A stretch of DNA of 64,000 nt from Mactra quadrangularis (GCA_025267735.1 CM046299.1:22900232-22964231), one strand, 5' to 3'. Counted from the stretch's first letter, positions 12,217 to 26,952 are shown. Notes: generated from the sequence alone by a model not told the origin. A program made the numbers and translations.

Positions 12217-15200
12217 ATAGCATAACATGTGGAAAAATGTTCTCTTCGTATATAGTCACATGATGTACACCATAGACATCAAAATGAATTTGTCTTTTAT
12301 CTATGGCTAGCTAGCTGAAAGTGCCAGCAGTGACATTCAAACTAATTGTTTAGGTATCATGTGAACCCAAATCTGATCATGGCTCGAATTGTAAACATGT
12401 CACACACTTATGTTATTTCAAACAAGAACATTTCGAGACGTTTCATTATAAAACTCACTCTTAGGATAGTTAAAAACACATACTTACGCAATGCAAAATG
12501 CTAGAATAAAATTTAGATAAGATAACTTCAGCTAAATGTTAGTATTGATACAAAAAAACCTTGAATACGCAAAATGACAACAGAAGTATTTTGTTGTCAA
12601 TACAATAAAAAATCTGCACCTCCACATATATACAATAGAAAAAATGACAATGTCTTTTTGCCCTAGCTCTTTAACTACGCACAACCCCACACGTAAAATA
12701 TGTGAGCACGTGAGATATGGGTAGATTACGCATTTTCTGAAGTAGAATAAAATCAGTGTATTTAATGATTAACGATTTAAGGGCAAGATAATCAGTGTAT
12801 TCAAAAGATGTATCGAAACTTTTCTTACAATAAACATCTTGTTGTTTCTTATTCAAGCGAACAAGAATTGTATTCTAGACCCAAACCACCCAGTTATTTA
12901 GTCTGACAATTTTATTGCATTTACAACAAATTTATAAAACTGAAACATGTCAATTATTTTACTTCAATTTCTCAATTTACGCATTTTCGATCATGTCAAC
13001 ATCTCAACAAAGGTATGAAGGCTGGGTTTTCTTTTATTTGAAAGCTATCTTTTTTGTTGTTTTTTACTCATATATGAAAGTTATTAAAACTAGTCGTGCG
13101 TTTTACACTGATGTACTGGTGTAAAACATTTTCAATCGTTGACAAACAAAATAACCATTACTGTAAAATTGATTATCCTAGGCTTAAACATGCACACAAA
13201 ACTGAAACACGTAGATAGATTTGTAGATATTGTCAAATCTAGTGTTTCGCTATAAAATTTGTTATTTTCATCAATTATGTATAAATCAAACGCCACACTG
13301 GATGTAATGGTACATTATCTAACTATCAACATCGGAGAAAAACTTTCGCTGTTTTACCAATCGATCTATAAGTCTATAAAATCGACGGGAGAAGAAATTC
13401 ACTTATATTGTAGATTATAAGCGCAATTCAATTAAATTGCTTAAAATTCTTACAAGCGATCGGAATACCTCGCCATTCATCGCATGTAAACTTTGTGTTT
13501 CTGTATTCATATTTTCAACGCAGGAGACAAACTTGTTAAAATATTTATATAATTACATTGATACTTGATTAATCGTTCAACAAAAGTTATAACTTCAAGT
13601 GCGAATTTTCAATAAAAAAACGATGTAACCATTAACCAAAATTGCTACATTTGTAACATCATATTTCCAAAATCTACGCTATGTATATACATTTGTAAAT
13701 TGCTTTTGATAAGCGTGTGATTGAAAGTGCTCCCCCTGAGTCAAATAATTATTGTGGTTTAGGAAAAAATTGCCTCGGAAGTCTATAAATCTTGTTTTAA
13801 ATATGTCTATTTTACCATGGAATGTTTCAGTCGAGTGCAGACCGTAATTATAGTAATTAAAGATTTTGTGTCCAGCAAACCATTCCTCTTAAACCACATT
13901 AACCCATTCAGACATTCGTAGAGTTTTTTGTTAACATTTTTCGTATCGCGATTTTGGGGGCAAGGCAAGTTAAAGACGTAAATACAATAGTCTTTTGACT
14001 AAATTACAAAAGTCATTAAAGCAGCTGTTAGGATTATCGTAGGGACGATCAGTAGATTAAGCAAATTTATTATAATATTTCAACATGATCAATGTTCTAC
14101 AGTGACGACCCCCTGTCCTTTACAATCACTTAATGTTCCATTTTACTCGTCCAATTAATTAAAGACAATAGTTTTGTCTCGCGTGTTAGTTCCAAATCAT
14201 GACGTAGGCTGTAAATCAATGTTAATTAGATCTAACGAAGACCAGTTTAAAGTTTGTTGAAAATTTATTCAATCACAGGTGTTTTTATACATTAATTCGT
14301 GGTGTGGTGCATTTTTTGATAAGTTGGCTGTCTGTTTAAGATGATATAGGAGTTTTGTAAATGGTGAATCACAGCGTCATATGCGGTCCTTTAAACCCCT
14401 CTGTCCTTGTAAAACAAAATATGCTGTCTTCCATCTAGTTAGGGCATTTTAGATACTACAGGTTTTATAAGCAAATACAATGTAATAATCGAACCTAGGT
14501 TTTCTACTATTTCTAATGACACTCACTAAGAAATTGAATAATTATATTTGTACAAATGCATTGTAAAACTGTTATGAGCTAATGCCAAAATGTTCCAAAG
14601 GTACAAATTGTGATGGAAAGTGATAGAAAGGACCAGTTTATTGAATTGACACTAAACACAAGTTTTAAATAATAGTTTTCTTAAGTTCAAACTCTAAATG
14701 TTTGATAGCCCAGACGCATGGCCTTGATACTCGCCTGTCTCACTTTATGCCCCAATGTTTTTCGCTACAGAAGTAACAGCGTATTTGAGATCATAGCTTG
14801 ATGATATCGAATACTGCACATAGAAAGAGACCGCAGTAGGAAGCTATATGAATATTGATATAAAATAGTACAAAATGTATACAAATTAACGCTGGTATTA
14901 GAATACCAAGTGATTCAGCAATGTGAATTGAGGTATAAGTATTTTGTTATTATATTAACAATTTAAGTTAACTCCACTCGACACAAACAACTCTCCCTCA
15001 AGTAAATCCCTTAAAAGATCCCAACCTTTCTCAAGTAGTGCACTTCAAGCCCTCCCCATAGATCACTATACCAAATATGTGAACTTCATGTGCCATTGGA
15101 GATACAATTCTATAGCATGGAAGAAATATGTGAACTTTTTCTTAACATGATTGGTGAAAAACATTTTTGTCAGCGGTCGGTCGTTAGTATACGTGTGTTC

Positions 15201-15687
15201 AAGTAAAGTGTATTGAATTCTCTATTCAGACTACTGTCATAAGATAGTCCGTAAATCAGCCATCGTTGAAACAAACTACTACATTAATGTTTGATTTATT
15301 CGACAGATGAAATAAAAGTTTAAAATTTCATATTAAACTAATGCACAACGAGTGTCGCCTATCTGAATATAGGTAAGGTTTCACATGATAAAATTCTGTG
15401 CACATTTTTAGTTCATTTTTCAACATGCAAATGTACATAGCTTTATTTTGTATTCAGCATGTATACGTTGGTGGTAGTCAATGATGAATTGATGGCGGCA
15501 AATATATGTTGCTAGTTATATCAGAATCTGTGCAATCTAAATACAAGACAAGAGAGTAAATTAAGATAGTCTAAATCAGAAAATGTATGATTACGTAAAG
15601 GAAATAAAGTGTTTTTTTTTCGAATCAAATTTCAATAAACACTCAGCGCAATTTTGCACGGATAAAGCAATGACCGTACCAGACACA
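12217..15687. other. No gene seen
   Basis: A+T-rich, with only short frames and no defined repeats. Confidence 0.55.
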
Positions 15688-15900
15688 GGGAGCAGGCTTA
15701 GCTAAGTGTTTTACGAAGTTGGACTGATACTAGTAATACTTGGGTAGCCAAATTCTAGCTTGTTAGAAGTACATTCAAAATCCTCCCCACCGTTTCCTTG
15801 AAATACTTTATCCTTAATTCTAAGTTCTATGAAATCAAGAAGCATACTCTAGAGTTTTTCATCTAAGTTGCAAGAACTTGTTTCACGATCGTGCAAAAAG
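15688..15900 (+). mobile_element. tRNA-derived SINE, family A, strongly diverged
   Basis: Sequence such as TTACGAAGTTGGACTGATAC, GTTTCCTTGAAATAC and GCAAGAACTTGTTTCACGATC follows the family-A order with many changes and small deletions. Confidence 0.5.
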
Positions 15901-16413
15901 ATAGCATAGTTATAACAAATAGTAACCGTGGCATAGCAATAACAACGTTAAAATAGTGGTCTAATTAATTTTAGCAAATAAAAGAAGTTTTAGCCCGGCT
16001 TAACTATATTAGTATTGAAAAAACAGTCGACAAAAGGATTAAAATGATGGCGAAACCACTGAAGGGACCTGGATGCATCTTACTGTTCAAAATCATATGT
16101 ACAAGAATATGATACCAAATAAAGCAACAAAAACCATCTCCACTGAAAACTCATTATGTCTTTAGTATGTTAAAACGGATGTGAACTGTAAAACCAACTT
16201 CATTATGTAGTACCTATATATCTTGATCATTATGTAATGTAAGGCGTCCAGACATCCATCGTAACAAAGTAGGTTTTGATGATGAGATTTCTGATAACAT
16301 AGAACAAAACAGTTCATTGTTTAACATTGCTAGATATTCAGTACATTGAACTAAATTGATTTCCTGTGATTTTGACCTCATATTTGTTTCATTCATTCGC
16401 TATTGGGAAAAAT

Positions 16414-16607
16414 GATCGGGGTTCGGGTGTGGTCGAGAGGTTACGAAGTTGGACTGGTAAGCATTTGATAACTAGTTCTGCATTAGTTCGAATCCCATCC
16501 AAAACCAATCTCGTTGTTTCCTTGAGCAAACAACTGTATCTTACTCATTCAGTACTTGGCAGACTCGAAATTGATTGATCTAAGAACTTGTTTTACAATC
16601 GAGCTTA
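16414..16607 (+). mobile_element. tRNA-derived SINE, family A
   Basis: Pol III A-box-like GTGGTCGAGAGGTTACGA and B-box-like TTAGTTCGAATCCC lie about 55 bp apart, followed by a body with GTTTCCTTGAGCAA and an end with AAGAACTTGTTTTACAATCG. The same order recurs in five other places in the window. Confidence 0.75.
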
Positions 16608-19600
16608 AATATTTATTAAGTCCTGAAGGCAAAATAGTAATATGACTTTTTAGAACATGTTTTGCAATGGCAAACTAACAGGAAGCCCATACAAATAGAC
16701 AATATATGCCTTGTTTATGATCTTGATAGCGTTCACACTGTATCTATGAGAATCATAATCATGTCTTAATATTGTCAACTCTTCTGATAATGTATAATAT
16801 ATTTGTAACTTGACTCATAAATTTCATCAACATGGGAACTATTTTGGTAATCAGACAAATGAGCATAAATTTTGAAGCCGGTCGTTTTAAGGGCTTAAGT
16901 TAATACATGTGTGCAACGATAAGTTTCAGTTGAGATGTTTAGATCACTACGATAGATCGTTATCTTAATCTTTTAATGATTAAACGATGATTTTAAGGGA
17001 TTTGCGTGAATCCGATACTCTTCAGAAAAAAAGATAAATTTGTCACATGTTTCTGTCTGGGTTACACGATGTATCAAAATTTATAAGCACTTAAATGACG
17101 TGAGTAAAAAATCTGTGTTGTTTGAACGCTTGATCTGTATTTAAATATGATGCGAGGTTGCCCTACATGAAAAACAAATGGAGATTTCCGTTGATAGTTG
17201 CAAAACTCAATGTCTAGGCAAAAACGTGATTACTTTCTATAGCATGTATACAATCGCATTTTCAGGAATTTCCGGATACAAGGGGCATGATTTGACAAGG
17301 CATCTATCATCCTATTGCAGTCCATAAAAAACAAGCATCAATGAAAATAATAAATCAGGGTTATCAAGACGTATTGATTTATCAATCTTGATGTCATACT
17401 ATCCCATGATGGATTTATTGCAAAACTTTGTTCTTATGTTTATCACGAACGTTATGTACATAAGCTGCATGCCGTAATATGAACTCGATTGGTTTTGTTA
17501 CGGGAATAGCCGAAGAATAACGAAAGCTACACGAACAAAGCCATTGGAACACATCAACTTTAATTCCGCGCAAAGTCGATTTAGTGCATATAGGCGATCT
17601 GCGCAAGTTGAATGCGCAAGGAGTCGATCTAGTGCATGTCAACAGATTGACTGCAAAATGAATAAAACGGTTGAAACTTGTATGGATGGAACAAATTTGC
17701 AAAATACGACTAGTCGAACTCAGACAAAGTTCACAGGAATAGAAATTGCAAGGCTACTTGATTAACTCTTTTTTTCTTAGAGGGTCGGTGGTCAAAGGTT
17801 TATATACATGTATCTATTTAATAAATTGAACTATGAAATATTAGCACATGTATTTATTCAACATGACTGATAACATGTTCAAGACCTCCTATCAGGATAT
17901 GGCATATTTTTATAGTTAATTCAATTAAATAAATGTATTTTTACTCAGACCTGATATCAGAGATGGTTTGGATTTTTTTTATTTATTAAGTACAGTCAGA
18001 AAAAAATGAACAAGACACATGACGCGAAGATCTGAGTACACTACGAGCCGATTCCGGTCGACATTTCTTGACAAATTATATTTTATTCTAGATACACCAT
18101 TGGGACTAAGTTTCAGACTTTATAGTGACAAATACACATGTTTAAGGTAATGTTAATAAACATTTAACTGGTGTCCATCGAGACATGATACGATTCCTCA
18201 AAGCAGCAAGAGCGTTCCATACTTTTACATTGAGAAAGTACGTGTATTGCAAAAAATCTTAAGTTTCAAGGCTAAACACCAATAAAGACAAAAAATTCGG
18301 ACAATAAGCAGTTAATATGTAAATGTAGTAAAACAGACATCACCAATGCGACGTTCTAATTGAATCAAATATATGTTCCAGATACCCCAGTGACCGTAAA
18401 ACCAATGATGAAAATGAGAAAATTATGGTAACAACACATGTCCAATTGAGATATCATTAGCATACGTTCTTCTCTAATTTATTTTAATTTGTAAATGAAA
18501 AACATTAAAAGCTTAGCTATTAGACAGCTGCAAGGCGATAAATTGAGAATAGTCTGTTCTAAGACTGGGGTCCTCTCGCCTGGTTTTCTTCAAATATTTA
18601 CCCAGCAAATATACGTAAGAAAAGTTTTCATTAAAATTTCGTGTGAAAATTAGCACAAAATATTGTTTAATGTAAACAGTTCTCTTATAAAATCTGAGAT
18701 TAAAACTGAGAAGAACAAATATTATAGCAAATTATTATATTAAGGTTGGAATTTCGAGTTTATTTGTGCTTGCATTCGATCTTAAACGACTTGATCTGCG
18801 TAGTAATTCTTTGCGACAGAAATGAGGTCATTTAGGTCTTATTTATTCAGCTGAGGTGAAATAACTATTGATCGTGTTAATTTGCATAAGAATATTGCTC
18901 ATTAAATGGTCTATACTTCGACTTATCTAAGCTACTGTATTCGTGAACGATAATATAAAAACGTATTATGACTCAAGTCATTAAATAACATTATAAATCC
19001 GTCTGCGGATTTTTACACAAAATGTATACTACCGGTATACTTTTCGGTATAATAAGTCTTAAAAAGTTTGACGTAAGAAAGTTTATTAATTGAAGGAAGT
19101 ATATAGGCATGTGAGAATATCATTATTAAATGTTGACACCAAACTTATTGTTAACAGAACACACTTGTCTTATTTTCTAGTATTGCATTTCCATCTAATG
19201 CAATAAGCATTTGAAATGCAAGGAGCATTTATCTCCATTTTGAATAAAGTATACTATTATATGGAAACAAGCAATCTATCATCGAGAAAGAAATGAAATT
19301 TAACACTGAATTCATTTTTATAATTGATAAGCTCGACACTTAAGTGCGTAGTTTCGTAGGTATAAATAAAATTGCATCCGATTACCGAACGTCGCGAAAA
19401 TAGGTGACATTGCATCATTATCGGCCAGAAACTGTTTTAAGACTGATGGAATTGATTTCTTCAAGGTGAGTAACGACCTGACTCATAATTACATTGAATA
19501 TTTCCAATTACGGTGAAAAGGAAGAGTGGATCGATGTTCAGGACATTCAGGTTATTTTCGTTGTGACTCAATTTTACTCTGTTGGCATGAGGTAACATTT

Positions 19601-20515
19601 CCCATGATGAAAAATTAATAGAAGACATTGTCAAGGTCATGCTGTTTTCTAGAAATAGTTTTCCAGCATTCCATTACATGACATGTGACGCATGATTGCC
19701 TTTATAATAACAGTTCATGTGAAACGTATGTCCTTACAATTGACAACAAACAAACAATCATATCGGCGTTCTTTCTGGTAAGTTGCAGCCCATAATGAAC
19801 TAAGATTTGATGCAATTTCTCTTTGGTTCTAGATAACAACAGTTTTTGGCAAGGGATGAAAGTTTTTGTTTTTGTTAGTAGTGTTGTTGTATATTACCAA
19901 CATAACAATTTGATACACTGAATATAGGCCTACTCATATATTGCTTTTCAAACTCACAGTAACGGCAGAAAAAATCTTTCATATCAAGGCGGAAAACACG
20001 ACGACTTTCGAATGGTTTCCGTAAGGAAATAATAAAATAAGTTTATTACTTGAACAATTGAACTGCTAGAAAATCAAGACAGAATTTCGGAGAAAATGAA
20101 TAGATCTTCAATCAATGAAACAATTGTAAGAACCTTGTTATAATTGTTCCGGGTTTATGATGTCTCCTTTCCTAATTACTTAACAAAAATATTTGATTAA
20201 TAAATAATTGTTAAAGATGAAATGTTTTATTGATCCTATAATTAACTTACAAATAACTGATGTTCACTTTGTGGTGTAGACGAAACGATGAAAAAAGGGG
20301 AAATTGTCTGAGGATTGTATTATTGATAGAAATCGTTTGTTTGCTGTTCGATTGGGGTTTTTTTGTTGTTGTTTTTGTTCTGATCATTATCCTACAGTTT
20401 TCACTTAAGTGTAGTTGCTTTGATAACCATGAATACCAAGTCAATAAACTAGGAATACATCCGGGTCATGATAACTTTGTACAGATTGTTGTTTTTGAAG
20501 GTGCTATAGAGGTGG
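16608..20515. other. No gene seen
   Basis: At 17544-17765 opposing frames coincide with short repeats (AGTCGATTTAGTGCAT and AGTCGATCTAGTGCAT, and GCGCAA three times), so they are unlikely to be genes. TACCGGTATAC at about 19030 is a small isolated palindrome. Confidence 0.5.
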
Positions 20516-20735
20516 CATAGGAGCAGTGGTTTAATGGTAGAGCGTGCGCATAGGGATCTATAGGTTCCGGGCTCGAACCAAAGTAGGTGCGCTGCTAATT
20601 TTATTTGAGCAAAAAAAAAACGTACAGTTGTACCATTCAGCCCTAGTGTAAATGGGTACTGTGAGGGATCCCTTGCCTGAAGCTGATTACAAAATTGTAA
20701 AGTCGACTGAATGTGTATATGGAAGCAGATTTTAA
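20516..20735 (+). mobile_element. tRNA-derived SINE, family C
   Basis: GTGGTTTAATGGTAGAGC (A-box-like) and GGGCTCGAACC (B-box-like) lie about 40 bp apart, then an A10 run, then CAGCCCTAGTGTAAATGGG. It is too degraded in its stems to be a working tRNA gene. The minus-strand frame across it is an artefact. Confidence 0.65.
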
Positions 20736-20740
20736 TCACC

Positions 20741-22298
20741 TCGAATATAATGATAGGCTAAACATGTAGTATGCTTTACTAAGAATACGAAAAATGTTTT
20801 ACAATTTAAAAAAAATGTACTCTATGGTCAATAAATACGCCACCAAAATGAAGATTTTAAAGTCGATGAAAGTAACAGATTTGATCCGTTGTCTATCATA
20901 GTTAAAACCTTGTATAAATCATGGCGCATACTACCTCGCAAGACTAAGAGATGTAAAATAGTAAGTCTTCATGTAAGTTTTCATGTTACAAAAGTTGCTA
21001 TGACTTTTGATGGTCTAGTTTTCAAAATGATCCGAACTAAAGTCCAAATACTGCCCAGACGTACTATGGAATAAAACATTCCATACTCATACATTATTTA
21101 AATGTTTCCTAGCAACGTCATCTGACCCGGGTCTTTTTTAATACATACATGTATAATAATCTGTATGGACGATCATTCATGTAAATTGAAAACTCGCAAT
21201 AAAATGACAAGAGAATATTATATCTTTTAAGACCACTTTTCCTTCAGTATTAATTAATCACTCTAGTGGAAAGGGAGCGTGGTTATTTACGACTCGGCGT
21301 GCATATACCGACTTTATAGCGACATGGCGGCGTCTTTTTTAACCATAAAAAATATCTGGTTTTCGGATTAATTTATTATTTATCAAATTTAACGCTTGGT
21401 ATGGCTTTATTTGGAATATTAGTAAAGTTTATTAATATGATATTATCATTGCTTGAAATACATATTTTTTCAGTCGTAAAAATGTTAAACATCTGAAGGT
21501 CAAACAAGACCTATGTTTGAATGATATGTAAAATTGTCATGCATTTTATTTCTTCTTTTTTTGGATAGAAATTTGATAGATCTTAATGTAAAAGCGGAGA
21601 AAGTTTTGAAAATGATATAGTAACTTGGTATTTCATTATATCACCAAAATTTGTTGGCGATGTTCATGTGACAGCATTAATAAACCATAAAAAAGACTTT
21701 CAAGGAAAATTATTAAACATTTTAAACGTAGTCAAAATACATTTTGAATGAAAAAATGACTTCGCTGTTTTTGCGACTGGAGACAACAAAAAGCTCACAG
21801 TGCGAAATTAAAGTACATTAAAACATCATAAAATTTTGAAATTGATTCAGTAAATATAAAACTGTGGTTTAGTATAATAAGTTTGTAAGTGTATGTGAAA
21901 TAGTTAGACCTAAGCTTACTGATCATAAAAGAAGTAAAAATGTATCACAATTTTTCGCTAACACCTGGACTAGCGGGGGACTTTGTCGGGTGAATAGACT
22001 CTTTTCTTAACATGAATGGAGCCGACCTGATAGAAAACACCTTAATTGATATGCAAGGACATGTAAACATAGTCAGTTTCTTTATTTGAATTGAAAGGAA
22101 CTTTTTAAAAAGATGTACCATTTCTAATTGACAGTGAGTATTAAGTTACAATAAATATTTAAAGATGACATCAAATTTATAAACTCGATGTAGCCACATG
22201 TAAACTTTGAAAGGACTATATTACAGTTTAATCCAGGCTATCAACATTCTTATGGGCGTATAATACACCAATAGGGGGATAAAATTTGTTTGGCCAAG
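20741..22298. other. No gene supported; a lone ATGGCGGCG start context
   Basis: At 21324 a good start context, GACATGGCGGCG, opens a 15-codon frame ending in TAA. No donor of quality follows, so I do not call an exon. Confidence 0.4.
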
Positions 22299-22460
22299 TC
22301 AGTGAATGGCGAGACAGGGAGCGAGAGAGCGTGTGAGAGAGGGGCAGAGGGAGAGAGGGGGAGAGAGGTCTTGCAGAGAAAGAGGAGAGAGGCGTAGTGA
22401 GATATGGGAGATACTTGGGGAGAATGGGAGATAAATAGGGGAATAGAGGGAGGGGGAACG
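22299..22460 (+). repeat. Purine-rich (GA)n tract
   Basis: About 160 bases almost entirely A and G, with GAGAGAGGGG-type runs and few pyrimidines. Minus-strand Ser/Pro/Leu-rich frames here are artefacts. Confidence 0.85.
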
Positions 22461-23771
22461 AGTGTTGCTGCAATGCTTGAAAATGGCAAAGATTTATTAG
22501 TGTGTACTTCTTTTAGAAAATCATTTAGCAAGTGACTCTCAGAATATATGAACAGACAATAACTTGACAACAATGGACGGTGTCTAGTGGTTAAGCAAGT
22601 CAAACTTAGGTATAATGTAATGTATCCAATCAGAATTATTTCTTTGATACCGTTGTTCATGCACATTGCCATGTATACTTTTTGTTTATTGTGGGTTCTG
22701 TGTAGCCCACATAGGCTGACTACTGCAAATTCTGGAAATTACAACAAATATTTGTTTGGGTGCAATCTGGGACTATCCTGAATAAAACTGAGACCATTAA
22801 CGTCTCACCGAAATCAACGCCTCGCCCAAATCACTTACATCACAAATTAATCACAAAATAGAATTAATTGAAGTCTGCAATGGGAGAGAATATACGATGC
22901 CATTCATAAAATTATAACACATTGAAATGTATGGCACTTGTTTTGAAGTGTCGCAGTTTTATTTAATCTAGAAAATTAATAATATTGCCGAACAATGATA
23001 AGATGTTTGAAATACCGTGTGAAGTAAACATAGCAAGATCCTTCACTTTTAGAATTGAATTTTTTGAGTAGATGTTTGATCGGCCTTCTCACAGCATGAG
23101 ATGTGTTTATCCTGTTTTGTAAAATTATATAAAACATCATTTAAAATTTACAAGCGGATCATTTAAACGTCGTCTGCAAACCTCTCAACCGCGTTTATGA
23201 ACAAGAAGACAATATAGCCCGAAAACTGTAATTAACCAAAAAATACTAGGAACAAAATCCCTGAGCCTTCAATGTTTATAATTAGTCAATATAACCGGTA
23301 TTTATCGTCATTTATTCCATTCCCTTGGAGTGCTCAATTACTTTACAACCATTCTTCTGGAGATTTAATAACGAGCAAAAGAGACAAAGAACCCAAAGAG
23401 GTACAATTTAACGACATCGGACATGACTATAAAACGAAAACTACTATGAAAGCAATGTTGAGCAATGTAATTACACTTCTGAAAACTTAAACACTCGCTC
23501 TGCCATCAACATAAAACTGAAATAGAATAGTATATTTTTTTCAGGGTTTAATACTTGGATATTTTCGGCAATTCTAATTCAATATTCACATTTATTATCA
23601 TTGATATTTTAATAGGAAAGGTCTATTTCTTGGATAGATACGTGAATGGATTCTGTTAAGACTAAACGCCAATTGCTAGTATGAAGACGATTTGACACCT
23701 TTATGACCATAGGAACAACTTTCTGACCAAGGCCAGGAGTATTCATTTGTGATTATTTTATACAACGAACG
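22461..23771. other. No gene seen
   Basis: Short frames only, none with a recognisable domain. Confidence 0.5.
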
Positions 23772-24018
23772 CAGGCGCGTAGGAATGATCTAAATATTGG
23801 GGCCGCAGATTGGGTGGGTGCCTGCCTGTCGAAATTTTTTGTGAATGTAAACCTCTGAAACTCGATTTCCAGCACTTTCAGTAGGACAAATCTTTGCATT
23901 AGACCTCAAGATTTTCAATATGTGTCATGAAAAATTAACTCGCGGTTCCATTGATGCTTCTTGCCAGAATATTGGAGCCGCAACCGCGGCCCCTGCGGTT
24001 CCAGCTCCTACGCGCCTG
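23772..24018. mobile_element. Inverted-repeat element with CAGGCGCGTAGGA ends
   Basis: A perfect 13-bp inverted repeat (CAGGCGCGTAGGA) ends the 247-bp unit, and GAACG flanks it on both sides (5-bp direct repeat). The ends are G+C-rich (GGGGCCGCAG near the left, GCCGCAACCGCGGCCCC near the right). The frames crossing it on both strands are artefacts. I cannot name the superfamily. Confidence 0.55.
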
Positions 24019-24987
24019 GAACGTACCTTCCCTTTTTTGAATGATTCTAAGCGTTTGATTTACAATTATCTGCTTCCTTATCATTACACTACATTTTTTG
24101 TCCTCGGCATTGTTTCTTAAACACATAATTGCAGTTTGATAAATTGGATAATATTATATTTTAAACAGGCCTATTGCCCATAGCTTGATGGAGGGTATTA
24201 GTATAATAACAAAAACTATCAACAAGGTTGAATGGTTTACTTCACATTTCTCGTATTAACATTCTAATAGTCAAACCTAAGAGCCAATACCATCCCTTAG
24301 GCTTGCCGCATAGGTTTTCAACATCTGTTAAGTGTGATGAATTACTCACATAATTTATAATTTGCCAATGTTTCACATGGGATAAGTGGTGCAAATGAAA
24401 TACATGGCACGTTTAAGACCGTTCATATTTTATGCATCTTAAATACAAACTAATCCTTTTCTGAAAATTATCATATCAAAAACTGTTTGTGGTCTCAATG
24501 CTTATTTTCAACATCCAAAATTAATTAAACGAATGCTTATGCATAAAAGTTACGCTGTTTATAAACCTGGGTCTGACTTAAAATCATTATGACATTTAAA
24601 TACATAAAGTTCGGAGTCTGAAATAGAGCTGAAAGGAATGTGAGATCAGGAAAGGTTAAGAAAGATGTCTACGGTCGGTACTAGTACGCTTGATGTATAA
24701 AAGTGAGGACAGTTAGAAGGTAAAACAATGTCTGATTTGTTTGTTTTAACAGTAACCTAGTTAATGTTTTTTTCCACAGTTAACTGTCAGTGCGATTTAT
24801 CGTGTATGATTGCTGACAACCACAGTTAAATTAGAGTACTTGCAAAATAATTGCACTGGGAAAACATCGTTGATACATTGTACAGGTTGAACGTCAAATC
24901 TTGTTTACAGGTCAACGGTAATTTAGATTGACGTGGCACAAAAAAACAAAACAGACACTTGCGACAGAAATGAAATTTGCTGTAGTT

Positions 24988-25340
24988 GTTGATGATGATG
25001 ATGATTCCGACGATGGTGATTTTCGTAATAATGATGACAATATCGATGATGTAAATTTTGATGGCTATTGTAAATAATGATGATAATGGTGATGCTGTGG
25101 CAGCTGCTGATGATGAAAGTGCATTATTTTAAAGGTTAAAGCTAGTACTTACGGCGACAACAACGATGACAATGATGCAAATGATGATGGTGATTATGAT
25201 GACGACGACGACGATGATGATAATGATGATGGTGATTATGATGATGACGACGATGTTGACGATAGTGATAATGATGGTGGTGATGACGATGATGATGGTG
25301 ATGGCGACGATGACAATGATAAAAATGATGATGATGAAAA
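24988..25340 (+). repeat. Degenerate (GAT/GAC)n trinucleotide repeat
   Basis: GATGATGAT runs mixed with GAC and AAT triplets over about 350 bp, densest from 25166 to 25340. Frames on both strands (poly-Met/Thr, poly-His, poly-Ile) are artefacts of the repeat. Confidence 0.9.
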
Positions 25341-26952
25341 TGAAAAATGCGTATTTGATAAGACTCAAAACATAGTTTATAATAATTAGGAGTGTGAGTA
25401 GAGATGACATAGGACAAAATATATATGTATCTACATAGTCGCCTACAGGAACAGTATTTTAAATGTGATGGTAGTATCATTGATGATTTTTATGATAAAA
25501 ACGTGACGCTATACGGTATACCCCCAGCATATACAAAATCAATTGTTGTGGTGTAATAATGATAATGCACTTAGTAAAATATCCACCATGAGTATTGGAG
25601 AAAAAAAATACAACAATCAATTTAACACTCAACTTGACAATGTTGAAAATATACATAGACGAAAGAACAAATGAAGCGTTGCACGTGTTTAAAGACAAGG
25701 GAGAAATCTGTCGTCTAACCATCCCTGTATCTTTTAAAAATCAGTGCATTAGCTAATGAGCAATGGGAAAAACATAAATATTTATAGCAAAATTTAAAAT
25801 CGTTTGAAGTCAGTAGATTAAGATTGTTTGATTGTTTTACTCCGTTTCGCAAAGGCACAGGAATGACGTTGGTTTTTTTTAATTTACGCTTGCAATTTTA
25901 AAACAATCTATAACATCTAGAAGCGTACCCTTTGATTGATATTTACCATTATAAAAAATTCCAGAAATAAAACGCATTTTTATTTACGATGTACGATAAA
26001 AACTGAAATAGATGTTTCAAGAAATCAATATTATAGAAATGGAAATGAGAGCAACAAACAGTCAACTATCAAAACGTGCATTTAAGTCGTTTTGCTTGCG
26101 TTCGATGCTCACAACAGCACAATACCTTTAAGAAGCGTCTTATTGTTTCATGGGAATTATAAAGCTGACTTGAAATGGCGAATTTGTTTATTTATAGAGA
26201 ACAGAGTAAATCGAATTCTTACTTATAGAAAAAAATCCAAATTGTATAATTATAGACTAGGTCACTCAAATAATCGATACGTTAAAACCATTCCTGATTG
26301 AAAAAGTAATGAATTTGAGACAGTTTTTATTATCATTGTATTTAAAAGTAAAATCGACCAAGTATTGTACATAGGTCATAAAAAAGACATATTTCACCAG
26401 CAAGTTTTCAACTAACGTACATTTAAAAGTTTATTATCGCAGCCTAGAGAAAAATCTCATTTTACTGTTGAATATATCAATCATATACGTACTCTATACA
26501 TTACACAATAGGTTGTGACCATTGATAGGTTTTAAATATATACAGAATCAATGTTATCTAGGAAAGGATGGGTAGTTGGTATAAAAATGGTGATAATTAA
26601 TATCTTTTAAACTATCTATTTCACAATGATTACACTACTAAGTCGTAAATCAATGTTAACTATATAAATTATACTAGCTGATTAGTTGTCCCATACAGTA
26701 ATTTACTATCATACTTATACTTTTATATCGTTTATCATTGTTTTATATCAAATTCATATATTTTTGACATCTTGTTATCTAGGTATGATACATATTGTTA
26801 TCGAGTTCAAATCAGGTTAAATGGACGATGTCATCATAATGAGAGTACAGTGCAACATGGAGACGCCGAACTACCTGCGGACCAAGCAAAATGATCGATT
26901 TTCTGAGATTTCCATTTGTCTGCGATTTTACACAGTAGAACTTCGAGAAACT
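25341..26952. other. No gene seen
   Basis: A+T-rich. The frames at 25477 (minus) and 26092 (plus) lack domains. Confidence 0.5.

Noticed and set aside
21324..21371. Start of a gene at ATGGCGGCG
   Set aside because: The frame stops after 15 codons and no good donor is present before the stop.
22571..22640. tRNA-like sequence (GTGTCTAGTGGTTAAGC)
   Set aside because: A weak A-box match only; no B box follows.
22228..22672. Ser/Pro/Leu-rich minus-strand frames, up to 140 codons
   Set aside because: They cross the purine tract, which lacks stops on the complementary strand; no ATG-led domain.
25129..25480. Poly-Ile, poly-His and poly-Met/Thr frames on both strands
   Set aside because: They are translations of the GAT/GAC repeat.
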